From the NCBI GenBank assembly GCA_045601525.1, contig JAZRZR010000003.1:1-15446 (forward strand): DNA of 15,446 bases. The letters are read 5' to 3'. The position numbers and the translations under genes were made by a program. The stretch comes from SIG565 sp045601525. Lineage in GTDB: Bacteria > Bacillota > Clostridia > Oscillospirales > Acutalibacteraceae. Numbering within the stretch: position 1 is the first letter of the stretch; every line of letters begins with the position of its first letter. The notes under the pieces are model-generated. The model ran no database searches and was not told the origin of the DNA. It saw only the letters and a list, made by a program, of their open reading frames with translations. This document shows positions 1-6,253 of the stretch, one piece after another.

Positions 1-44
1 TGAAAATCCCCGTGTCATTGGTTCGATTCCGATCGGAGGCACCA
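1..44 (+). tRNA. tRNA-Phe(GAA), 3' part only
   Basis: Cut by the window start. What remains is the last loop base before the anticodon, the anticodon GAA at 2-4, the 3' anticodon stem TCCCC (7-11), a 5-nt variable loop GTGTC typical of tRNA-Phe, a T arm with stem ATTGG/CCGAT (17-21/29-33) around loop TTCGATT, the acceptor strand CGGAGGC, discriminator A and an encoded CCA (42-44). Reading the anticodon as TGA (Ser) was considered, but the short variable loop excludes a serine tRNA. Confidence 0.9.
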
Positions 45-49
45 TTTAT

Positions 50-125
50 GCGGATTTAGCTCATCTGGTAGAGCGCCACCTTGCCAAGGTGGAGGTAGCG
101 AGTTCGAGCCTCGTAATCCGCTCCA
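50..125 (+). tRNA. tRNA-Gly(GCC)
   Basis: Complete cloverleaf. The acceptor GCGGATT (50-56) pairs with AATCCGC (115-121), the discriminator is T (122), as expected for bacterial tRNA-Gly, and CCA is encoded. The anticodon stem CCACC/GGTGG encloses loop TTGCCAA with anticodon GCC at 83-85. It lies 5 nt after the tRNA-Phe, so the two are probably co-transcribed. Confidence 0.97.
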
Positions 126-159
126 AAAGGACGCTTAAAAAATTTTAAGCGTCCTTTAT
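126..159 (+). terminator. intrinsic terminator after tRNA-Phe/Gly
   Basis: Perfect inverted repeat directly after the tRNA-Gly CCA: the arm AAAGGACGCTTAAAA (126-140) and its complement (143-157) around a 2-nt centre, with terminal A/T tracts on both sides. It can work in both directions. Confidence 0.85.
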
Positions 160-177
160 TAAACTAAATAGAAAAAC

Positions 178-252
<75 letters not shown>

Positions 253-294
253 GAAAAAGAAAAGACAAGTCGAAAGACTTGTCTTTTCTTTTTC
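253..294 (+). terminator. intrinsic terminator after tRNA-Cys
   Basis: Perfect 19-bp stem (253-271 with 276-294) closed by a GAAA tetraloop. The A-rich left flank and T-rich right flank give a T-tract on either strand. It ends the tRNA cluster. Confidence 0.88.
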
Positions 295-296
295 AA

Positions 297-489
297 TGAA
301 ATTCGCCTTCGGCGAGTGAAATAGCTTCGCTATGAAATACGCTAACGCGTATGAAATATTTGCTTCGCAAATGTTAAGGGGCGAATTTTATTTCACATTT
401 TGCCGCAAGACAAAATATTTCATAATCTGTAAGGATTATTTCATATCGCATAGCGATATTTCATTACATACAATGCTTTGCATTGATTT
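297..489. repeat. array of mini-hairpins separated by TGAAAT / ATTTCA
   Basis: About eight short palindromes follow one another with a hexamer between them. The left half has TGAAAT at 297, 317, 333 and 352, separating hairpins such as TCGCC-TTC-GGCGA (303-315), ATAGC-TTC-GCTAT (321-333), ATACGC-TAAC-GCGTAT (337-352) and ATTTGC-TTC-GCAAAT (358-372). The right half has the complement ATTTCA at 390, 417, 438 and 458, separating ATTTTG..CAAAAT, ATAATC..GATTAT, TATCGC-ATA-GCGATA and CAATGC-TTT-GCATTG. The stems differ in sequence while pairing is kept. An outer pair AAATTCGCC (299-307) / GGCGAATTT (380-388) bridges the left half. No credible gene lies here. I do not recognise a named family. Confidence 0.8.
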
Positions 490-509
490 ACTGCCGCTTT
501 TATGCCATA
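479..509 (+). repeat. 31-nt dispersed block, copy A (promoter-like)
   Basis: 28 of 31 positions match 4041-4071. The block carries TTGATT (483-488), a 17-nt spacer ending TATGC and then CATAAA (506-511). That is a weaker -10 than the TATACT in the second copy. It forms the right end of the hairpin array and is followed at once by a terminator hairpin, so any transcript from here would be very short. Confidence 0.6.
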
Positions 510-513
510 AAAT

Positions 514-538
514 AAGCCGTGAGAATTCACGGCTTTTT
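514..538. terminator. terminator at the 3' end of the XRE gene
   Basis: Stem AAGCCGTGA / TCACGGCTT around loop GAAT, followed by T5 on the plus strand and preceded by A/T-rich bases that serve the minus strand. It touches the stop codon of the minus-strand regulator at 537-539. Confidence 0.75.
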
Positions 539-746
539 ATTTTTCTTCATCTTCTATATACTGCATAATATCTTCTACATTACATTTTAAGATTTTACAA
601 AACACTTCGATTGTATGAGTGCTTACGCTTTCGTTTCGTTTAAGTCTTGTAATTTGTGCAGGGCTAATATTGTATTTTTTAATAAGAGTGTATTGAGTGA
701 TGCCTTTTTCTTTCATGGTACCCCATAATCTATCATAGGAAATCAT
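537..746 (-). CDS. small XRE-family (Cro/CI-type) helix-turn-helix regulator
   Basis: A 69-residue protein that is essentially one Cro/CI-type helix-turn-helix domain. The core reads KGITQYTLIKKYNIS, then PAQITRLKRNESVST, then an EVFCKILKCNVEDIMQY tail, the pattern of the short YozG-like XRE regulators common in Clostridia. The start is placed at ATG 746 because GGGAGG lies about 10 nt upstream. A TTG at 755 would sit one base from that site. It is transcribed away from the PASTA-propeller gene, and the shared gap holds two matching dyads, so it probably represses its own gene, the divergent gene, or both. There is no sensor domain; any signal would act through a partner or protein level. The target is an inference. 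Confidence 0.85.
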   Translation of the reverse strand: MISYDRLWGTMKEKGITQYTLIKKYNISPAQITRLKRNESVSTHTIEVFCKILKCNVEDIMQYIEDEEK

Positions 747-764
747 AAATATCAATCCTCCCTA

Positions 765-818
765 TTGACATAATAACCGAATATGGTATATAATTATATT
801 AACCAAAATCGGTTATTA
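765..818. promoter_or_regulatory. sigma-A promoter overlaid by a large dyad, candidate XRE operator
   Basis: The plus strand shows TTGACA (765-770), 18 nt, then TATAAT (789-794). The minus strand also has TATAAT (798-793), with only a weak -35. Over this lies a dyad centred between 794 and 795: TAATAACCGA (771-780) with TCGGTTATTA (809-818), and GGT (785-787) with ACC (802-804). It can also be read as two ACC-N6-GGT sites, 776-787 between -35 and -10, and 802-813 at the expected start site. This is a classical repressor arrangement. The binding protein is inferred from the adjacent XRE gene. Confidence 0.7.
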
Positions 819-856
819 TAATAGCTGATGAAAGGAAAAGTATAGTACTCATTTCG

Positions 857-885
857 TTGATTTACAATCAATGGTGTGCTATACT
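857..885 (+). promoter_or_regulatory. proximal extended -10 promoter of the PASTA gene
   Basis: TTGATT (857-862), 17 nt, then TATACT (880-885) with the extended -10 TGC just before it. The same hexamers and spacing occur at 4045-4073. The expected start would leave a leader of about 13 nt ahead of ATG 905, containing GGCGGTGA. The site overlaps nested inverted repeats: AGTATAG (839-845) with CTATACT (879-885), and TTGATT with AATCAA (866-871). Confidence 0.55.
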
Positions 886-904
886 ATATATAGGCGGTGA
901 TTAT

Positions 905-2473
905 ATGAAGAAAATTAAAATCAAACATTGCTTAATTGCAGGTGCAGCACTTCTTATTACAACAGCAATTTTTCTAATTTTTTACTTCAACAGAAGTGTG
1001 GTTGTTCCTCAGATTTCTGGAAAAAACATAGCTATAGCTACAGAGATGCTTAAAAAAACAGGTCTTAAAACTAAGACATTGTATGAATATAGCGATACAG
1101 TTTCAAAAGATATTGTAATTTCTCAGGATATTGATGCAGATAATAAAGTAAAATATAGAACGCTTATAACCATTATTGTAAGCAAGGGAATAGAGCAGAT
1201 TACTCTTCCTGATGTTATAAACAGCAGTGCAGAAGATGCAAGAAACACTCTTGAAAAACTTGGCTTCTCTGTGGCTGTAGAAGAACAATTTAGCAAAACA
1301 ATAACCAAAGGCAACATCATTTCCCAAAGTGTTTTTGCAGGTAAACAGGCTGATAAAGGCTCGACAATAAATCTTATAATTAGTAAGGGCCGAGATCTTG
1401 TTAAAGTACCAAATATTAAAGGGATGTCGTTGGAAAAAGCAGAGCAGACTTTGAAAAGCGCTGACTTGTATATTAAAACCGAAAATAAAATTGAATTTAG
1501 CAATACCATAAAAGAAGGGTGTATAATTTCACAAGATATCAAAGAGTACGATCAAATTGATAGACATTCTACTATTAACGTTGTAGTTAGTGCAGGCGTG
1601 GCCAACAAGGTAGGTACAACTCCCTCAAATGCAAATAGGTTTGGCAAAGTAACCACACAAGGAAATTGGGTTTATTTCGCAGGCAGTGATTCCACTATAT
1701 ACAGAATGAGAAATGATAAAAGCGAAATACAACGTATTTGTGATTATTCTGCAGTATCCTTAAATGTTGTTGGTGAGTGGATATATTTTGTGGATGGTAC
1801 GGTTGGTGGAATTCACAAAATAAGAATTGATGGCACTGGGAAAACTAAAATAAGTAATGTTACAAGCTATAAAGTTTATGTCGATGGTGATTGGGTTTAC
1901 TATACCGATAAATATTGGGGAGGTAAGCTTTATAAAATGAAGACTGACGGCAGCTCAGTAACGCAAATTACACGCACAGAGTGCCGCGATTATATTGTAA
2001 ACAATGGATATATTTATTATATCAATTCATCTAATGGATTGGTTTATAAATGTAGCGTTGACGGCAAAGGCGAAACCATACTTTGTGCCGGTTTTGGTGG
2101 CGAGCATCTTGCTTTGGTAGGTGGAAAGCTGGTAATTACAAATAACTATGACATTTTAAGTGTAAACCTTGATGGAACTGGCTTTTATTCTTTCGGAACC
2201 ACTAATATTCAATATAGTTTTTTAAATGGCTATGATGGATGGGTTTATTATCTTGAGCATGATTTTCGTGATGCTTCCAATGTGGTTTCTTCATTTGGCA
2301 GAATGAAGTTTGATGGTAGTCAGAAAACAAAAATATATGAATATAAATATTTAAATCACGCAAATACCTTTATAAATGTTGCTAACGGTTGGATATATTT
2401 TCAAAACGAACACGAGAACGACACTCTTTACCGTATAAAATTTGATGGCACAAAGATTGAAAGAGTTGGATAA
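905..2473 (+). CDS. membrane-anchored protein with three PASTA domains and a C-terminal beta-propeller
   Basis: 522 residues. A short basic N-terminus and one membrane helix (about 8-28) put the rest outside the cell. Three PASTA repeats follow (about 32-95, 98-162, 165-231), each starting with a VPxIxG or LPDV-like turn and ending in VSKG, ISKG or VSAG. From about 245 to the end run seven units in which a GxWVYF/GWIYF strand precedes a YRMxxDG/HKIRIDGTG strand, the pattern of DUF5050 / LDL-receptor-like YWTD propellers. PASTA domains in PrkC/Stk kinases and PBPs bind muropeptides or unlinked peptidoglycan. No kinase or transpeptidase domain is present, so this is probably a cell-wall-bound sensor or scaffold. 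Start: ATG 905, with GGCGGTGA 4 nt upstream, is preferred over an extension to 857 that would run through the proximal promoter. The ligand is unknown. Confidence 0.85.
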   Translation: MKKIKIKHCLIAGAALLITTAIFLIFYFNRSVVVPQISGKNIAIATEMLKKTGLKTKTLYEYSDTVSKDIVISQDIDADNKVKYRTLITIIVSKGIEQITLPDVINSSAEDARNTLEKLGFSVAVEEQFSKTITKGNIISQSVFAGKQADKGSTINLIISKGRDLVKVPNIKGMSLEKAEQTLKSADLYIKTENKIEFSNTIKEGCIISQDIKEYDQIDRHSTINVVVSAGVANKVGTTPSNANRFGKVTTQGNWVYFAGSDSTIYRMRNDKSEIQRICDYSAVSLNVVGEWIYFVDGTVGGIHKIRIDGTGKTKISNVTSYKVYVDGDWVYYTDKYWGGKLYKMKTDGSSVTQITRTECRDYIVNNGYIYYINSSNGLVYKCSVDGKGETILCAGFGGEHLALVGGKLVITNNYDILSVNLDGTGFYSFGTTNIQYSFLNGYDGWVYYLEHDFRDASNVVSSFGRMKFDGSQKTKIYEYKYLNHANTFINVANGWIYFQNEHENDTLYRIKFDGTKIERVG

Positions 2474-2537
2474 TTTGAATAGTTACTGCAATTGTTCAAT
2501 TATTTCATTTATCCCTGCATTTTCTCTTGATTAATTC

Positions 2538-2566
2538 TTGTGTTTTATCGTTTTCAATCATATAAT
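2538..2566 (+). promoter_or_regulatory. probable promoter of the lipoprotein gene
   Basis: TATAAT at 2561-2566, with TTGTGT (2538-2543) 17 nt upstream. The start would leave a short leader to the GAGGTGA ribosome site. The -35 match is weak. Confidence 0.45.
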
Positions 2567-2585
2567 TTAATAAGAGGTGAATTTT

Positions 2586-3878
2586 ATGAAAAAATATTCA
2601 GCTGTAATTTTTAGTGTTTTGTTGATTTTTATAATGACTGCATGTAATAAAGAAACAAAAAACACTGATTCAAATATAAATATAAATACAAATTCAAGCA
2701 GTGTTGTTTCGGTAGAAAACAACTCCGATAATGAAAATTCTGATGTAGTTTCAAGTCAAACTAATAACACAAATAGCAATAATAATACAAATAGCAATAA
2801 TAATATAAATGGCAATAATACAAATCAATCAACTAAAAACAGTTCTTCTCAAAGCAATACTGAAAAAGAAACGGCGACAAACAATAACTCAACTGCTCAA
2901 AACATAGATAACGGAGTTTTGGAAAAGGCTGAAACTCAAAAAATGAATGTACCGGAAAATATGAAATTGTTAGCCTCAGATAATGCAAACGAAGAAAATA
3001 ATGCGAATAATATAAACGCTACGGTTGGAGCATATAAACTTGATGGCAATGTGGTGAATTGGACAACCGAAAACGATTTTATATATGTTATAACATCCGG
3101 GAATAATCGATTGGTTGTAATAAATTCAAAAAACATGATGCCGGTTGCTAATGTTCCGCTTGCGGCAAAACCCGCAGAAATTAATTTGATTGGTGATTTA
3201 ATTTATATTTCGTTACCTGATTTGTGCCGAATTGACGTATTTTCAAAATCCGATTTTTCTAAAAAATCTTCACTTTTCTTTGAACACGATGTTTCGTCGT
3301 TTTGCATCGACGAAAAATATATTTATTATTCAGAGCATGATCAGTGGTGTAGCGTATATAGAAAGAATGTTAACACGAACGAATTGGTAAAATTATCCCA
3401 AAATATTAATGGTTTGTTTTATCAACCAAAATTGTATTTGAATAAGAAAGATAATATTTTGTATATAGGTGAAACCGGCAACTCAGGAAGTGTATTGTAT
3501 TATTATGATGCAATAACTTTAGAATTGAAGAGTTATTTCAAAAAAGATAATTATGGTATAATGAATCATACAAGAGATATTTTTCATGTTGGTGATGAAA
3601 TTTTCTGGGGTAATTATCGAATTTCAGATACAAATGCAAAACAACTTATAGGAAGATATGGAGAGGCAACTTACGGAAGCGTTAATTTTGCATCAAAGGA
3701 GTTGGTTTCGACATACGAAGGTTTATTCTTGACCGATACCTATGAGTGTATTATAAATTATTTTGATGCAGGATTTAAATTTGAATATATTTTGGTGACT
3801 AAATCTAACAATATATTCTTTAGAGCAAGATCAGTTGATAAAAACATTATCATAGGCGTCAACTTTAGTATCCAATAA
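2586..3878 (+). CDS. putative lipoprotein with Asn/Ser-rich linker and propeller-like C-terminal domain
   Basis: 430 residues. The N-terminus MKKYSAVIFSVLLIFIMTAC is a lipoprotein signal peptide with the lipobox cysteine at 20. Residues 21 to about 110 are low-complexity Asn/Ser/Thr, likely a flexible wall-spanning linker, encoded partly by an 18-bp tandem repeat. From about 145 on there are repeated hydrophobic strands of the type DNFIYVIT, GDLIYISL, EKYIYYSE and DNILYIGE at roughly 40-50 residue spacing, suggesting a beta-propeller distantly like the one in the preceding gene. The start is ATG 2586, with GAGGTGA about 6 nt upstream; the GTG at 2577 lies inside that ribosome site. It may work with the upstream PASTA protein as a second surface component. 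No enzyme motif was recognised and its function is unknown. Confidence 0.8.
   Translation: MKKYSAVIFSVLLIFIMTACNKETKNTDSNININTNSSSVVSVENNSDNENSDVVSSQTNNTNSNNNTNSNNNINGNNTNQSTKNSSSQSNTEKETATNNNSTAQNIDNGVLEKAETQKMNVPENMKLLASDNANEENNANNINATVGAYKLDGNVVNWTTENDFIYVITSGNNRLVVINSKNMMPVANVPLAAKPAEINLIGDLIYISLPDLCRIDVFSKSDFSKKSSLFFEHDVSSFCIDEKYIYYSEHDQWCSVYRKNVNTNELVKLSQNINGLFYQPKLYLNKKDNILYIGETGNSGSVLYYYDAITLELKSYFKKDNYGIMNHTRDIFHVGDEIFWGNYRISDTNAKQLIGRYGEATYGSVNFASKELVSTYEGLFLTDTYECIINYFDAGFKFEYILVTKSNNIFFRARSVDKNIIIGVNFSIQ
2763..2816 (+). repeat. 18-bp tandem repeat, three units
   Basis: Three 18-bp units start at 2763, 2781 and 2799, and a partial copy follows. Consensus AATAATACAAATAGCAAT. They encode NNTNSN, NNTNSN and NNINGN in the lipoprotein linker. 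Copy number could change by slippage without shifting the frame. Confidence 0.75.
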
Positions 3879-3940
3879 TTTCGAATAACGTAAATGTTTG
3901 TCTCAGACACATTTTGCCGTGCTATTAAGTTCAAAAAACT

Positions 3941-3978
3941 AAAAAGAAAAGTCACACATTGTGTGGCTTTTTCTTTTG
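3941..3978 (+). terminator. intrinsic terminator after the lipoprotein gene
   Basis: Stem AAAAGTCACAC / GTGTGGCTTTT (one T-G pair) around loop ATT, with flanking A and T tracts. It lies about 60 nt after the lipoprotein stop codon. Confidence 0.8.
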
Positions 3979-4040
3979 CTTTTTTAATTTTACGACAACT
4001 ATAAAAAATCGTGATTTTGGCACGAATTATAAAAAGACTG

Positions 4041-4073
4041 TGCATTGATTTTCCGCCGCTTTTATGCTATACT
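4041..4073 (+). promoter_or_regulatory. extended -10 promoter of the YgjV-like gene (dispersed block, copy B)
   Basis: TTGATT (4045-4050), 17 nt, TATACT (4068-4073), with extended -10 TGC. 28 of the first 31 bases equal 479-509, including the spacer, so this is a shared repeat and not just a chance promoter match. The expected start lies about 30 nt before the gene. A small stem TCGTG/CACGA lies just upstream (4009-4025). Confidence 0.7.
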
Positions 4074-4113
4074 TTATTAAGCGTAAAATATTAAAAGGGA
4101 AGATGCAAGGCAA

Positions 4114-4668
4114 ATGAACACATTAGCGTATATTATGAGCACAATAGCACTTGCTTTATATTGCGGCAGCTATTTTTTCAATAATAAAAAGAAATATCTT
4201 ATTTTGCAGTTAACCGGCAATTTGTTTTTATCCTTTTCTTATTTGTTTATGGGTGCTTATTTTACTATGGTCTCGGTTGCTGTTGGAATTGCGAGGGGTT
4301 TGATTTGCTATACATACGAAAAAAACAATAAAAAGGTCCCTATATATATGATTGTTGGCTTGTGCTTTGTAACGGTTGCAAGTTATATTATAATAAATTA
4401 TGTTGTTTTGTCCGGAACATCATCACAATGGGACTTCTTGTATATGTTTGCTTCTTGTATGTATGCAATAACATTTGCTATACGAAATATTAAGTTAATG
4501 CGATATTTGGTGTTGATTCCTCATTTAAGCGCAGTTTTATATAATCTGCTTGCAAAGGCACCGGTTTCTTCGGCAATATCTTACGGAATTGAATTTCTAA
4601 TCACAGTTGTTGCTATCATTAAATTCCATATTCAAGAAAAAAAGAGTAAAAATATACCGCAACAATAA
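4114..4668 (+). CDS. YgjV-like integral membrane protein
   Basis: 184 residues, almost all hydrophobic. About six membrane helices can be seen: 3-20, 29-48 with the FSYLFMGAYFTM stretch, 50-65, 75-97, 108-123 and 130-178. They are split by short basic loops (NNKKK, EKNNKK), and the tail is KKSKNIPQQ. The helix pattern, the N-terminal G-S-Y-F-F then K-x-x-L/I-x-x-Q segment and the length resemble the bacterial inner-membrane YgjV family, whose biochemical role is not established. The start ATG 4114 follows AAGG closely; an in-frame ATG at 4102 would add four residues. It has its own promoter (4045-4073) and is separated from the acyltransferase by a hairpin and a second promoter, so it is probably a single-gene unit. 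Confidence 0.7.
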   Translation: MNTLAYIMSTIALALYCGSYFFNNKKKYLILQLTGNLFLSFSYLFMGAYFTMVSVAVGIARGLICYTYEKNNKKVPIYMIVGLCFVTVASYIIINYVVLSGTSSQWDFLYMFASCMYAITFAIRNIKLMRYLVLIPHLSAVLYNLLAKAPVSSAISYGIEFLITVVAIIKFHIQEKKSKNIPQQ

Positions 4669-4732
4669 ATTGCGGTGTGGCAATATTGTATAGAAATATA
4701 GTTGTGTTGAAAATTGGGTTTCAGAACGGCTT

Positions 4733-4770
4733 AAAATCTCGTTTATGAAAGAGGGCGGGATTTTTATTTT
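4733..4770 (+). terminator. probable terminator upstream of the acyltransferase operon
   Basis: Stem AAAATCTCG (4733-4741) / CGGGATTTT (4756-4764) with one T-G pair and a 14-nt loop, followed by a T-rich run. A further palindrome ACCGCAA/TTGCGGT (4656-4662/4670-4676) spans the stop codon of the preceding gene but has no T tract. Confidence 0.55.
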
Positions 4771-4796
4771 GTCATTCTTTGCTTGACGAAAATTTC

Positions 4797-4825
4797 TTTA
4801 CATAAAGTTGATTTTAAGATATAAT
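4797..4825 (+). promoter_or_regulatory. sigma-A promoter of the acyltransferase operon
   Basis: TTTACA (4797-4802), 17 nt, TATAAT (4820-4825). The likely start falls about 20 nt before the start codon, and GGAGGA (4843-4848) is the ribosome site. Confidence 0.7.
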
Positions 4826-4853
4826 ATACTAGAGATAATATTGGAGGATTGCT

Positions 4854-6236
4854 ATGGTTTTTTCATCTACAGTTTTCATGTTTTTGTTTTTACCAGTGGT
4901 GCTTTTGTTATATTATACAGTTTGCCGCAATAATATAGCGTTAAAAAATATTTTGCTGTTTTTGAGCAGTTTGTTTTTTTATGCATGGGGAGAACCATTT
5001 GTTGTTTTTCTTATGATTTTTTCAATCATAGTTAACTACATTTTTGGTTTACAAATGGATAGAAAAAACAAAAAACTTTTTTTAATTTTATCCGTTATAT
5101 TTAATCTGTCATTTTTGTTTGTTTTCAAATATATTGATTTCACCTTGGAAACAATAGGCTTTGTTCTTCAAAGAGATTTATTCAAAACAAATATTGCTTT
5201 GCCAATCGGCATATCTTTTTATACTTTCCAAGCGATGTCGTATGTTATTGATGTTTTTAGAGGACAAGTTAAGCCCCAAAGGAATTTAATAAATTTGGGA
5301 TTATATATTGCTTTGTTTCCTCAATTGATAGCCGGACCGATTGTCAGGTATTCAACAATTGAAAAGCAGATTTTAGGCAGAAAGGAAAACATGAGCCTTT
5401 TTGCCAATGGCATTGAAAAATTCATTGTGGGTTTGGCCAAAAAAATGATTATAGCAAACAATGTGGGGTTTGTGGCAGATACGGTGTATGCCATGAATGA
5501 TGCACAGATGAGCATGTCATTTGCTTGGCTTGGGGCAATTGCTTACACCTTGCAAATATATTTTGATTTTTCAGCCTATTCTGATATGGCTATAGGCTTA
5601 GGTAAAATGTTTGGCTTTGAATTTGAGGAAAACTTTAATTATCCTTATATCTCAAAATCTATAACTGAATTTTGGCGGAGATGGCATATATCTCTAAGTA
5701 CATGGTTTAAGGATTATGTGTATATTCCGCTCGGCGGTAATAGGGTAAAACCGGCAAGACAAATTTTCAATCTTTTTGTAACATGGCTTTGTACAGGGAT
5801 ATGGCATGGTGCAAACTGGACATTTATTGTTTGGGGCTTGTATTTCCTTTTGTTCCTTATCCTTGAAAAGTTCTTCAAATTGGATAAAATTTTAAAATAT
5901 GTCGGAAACGCATACACCTTATTAGTGGTTATTATAAGCTGGGTAATTTTCAGAGCTGAGAATATGGCTAAAGCGTGTTTTTACATATCAAAAATGTTTT
6001 GTTTTGACTTGGCAAGCTTCGCCAACAAGGATTTCTTGTGGCACCTGCAAAACTTCGCTGTAATTTTATTATTAGGTGTTGTGTTTAGTACACCCGTTGC
6101 CAAAAAACTAAGCGAAAAAATGGAGCAAAAGAATTTAGTATTTGTTAAGCACATTATACTGTTTGTTATTATGTTGCTATCGGTTTCCTTTATGCTCCGC
6201 TCAAATTATAATCCTTTCATATATTTTAATTTTTAA
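4854..6236 (+). CDS. MBOAT-family membrane O-acyltransferase (AlgI/DltB type)
   Basis: 460 residues with many membrane helices. The N-terminus (MVFSSTVFMFLFLPVVLLLY, then LFLSSLFFYAWGEP) is typical of AlgI-like proteins. MBOAT signatures: LPIGISFYTFQAMSY (116-130), LFPQLIAGPIVRY (154-166), IYFDFSAYSDMAIGLGKMFG (235-254), then TEFWRRWHISLSTWFKDYVY (271-290) with His278, and TGIWHGANWTFIVWG (314-328) with the expected catalytic His318. The family moves acyl groups, usually acetyl, across the membrane onto extracellular polysaccharides or wall polymers. The next gene, 17 nt on, is a DHHW/AlgX-like protein, the usual partner that completes transfer outside. The substrate polymer is not shown. DltB itself is less likely because no dltA, dltC or dltD is nearby. 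Start ATG 4854 has a good GGAGGA site. Confidence 0.92.
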   Translation: MVFSSTVFMFLFLPVVLLLYYTVCRNNIALKNILLFLSSLFFYAWGEPFVVFLMIFSIIVNYIFGLQMDRKNKKLFLILSVIFNLSFLFVFKYIDFTLETIGFVLQRDLFKTNIALPIGISFYTFQAMSYVIDVFRGQVKPQRNLINLGLYIALFPQLIAGPIVRYSTIEKQILGRKENMSLFANGIEKFIVGLAKKMIIANNVGFVADTVYAMNDAQMSMSFAWLGAIAYTLQIYFDFSAYSDMAIGLGKMFGFEFEENFNYPYISKSITEFWRRWHISLSTWFKDYVYIPLGGNRVKPARQIFNLFVTWLCTGIWHGANWTFIVWGLYFLLFLILEKFFKLDKILKYVGNAYTLLVVIISWVIFRAENMAKACFYISKMFCFDLASFANKDFLWHLQNFAVILLLGVVFSTPVAKKLSEKMEQKNLVFVKHIILFVIMLLSVSFMLRSNYNPFIYFNF

Positions 6237-6253
6237 GAGTGGAAAGGGAAAAT

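Noticed and set aside
297..463. CRISPR array
   Set aside because: Repeated units are only hexamers, the intervals are short palindromes of differing length, orientation flips midway, and no cas gene is present.
332..568. Open frame of 78 codons on the plus strand
   Set aside because: It runs through the mini-hairpin array and the 514-538 terminator, has no ribosome site, and its peptide only reflects the repeats.
905..2473. PrkC/Stk-type serine/threonine kinase
   Set aside because: Only the PASTA repeats are present; no kinase motifs precede the membrane helix, which begins within the first ten residues.
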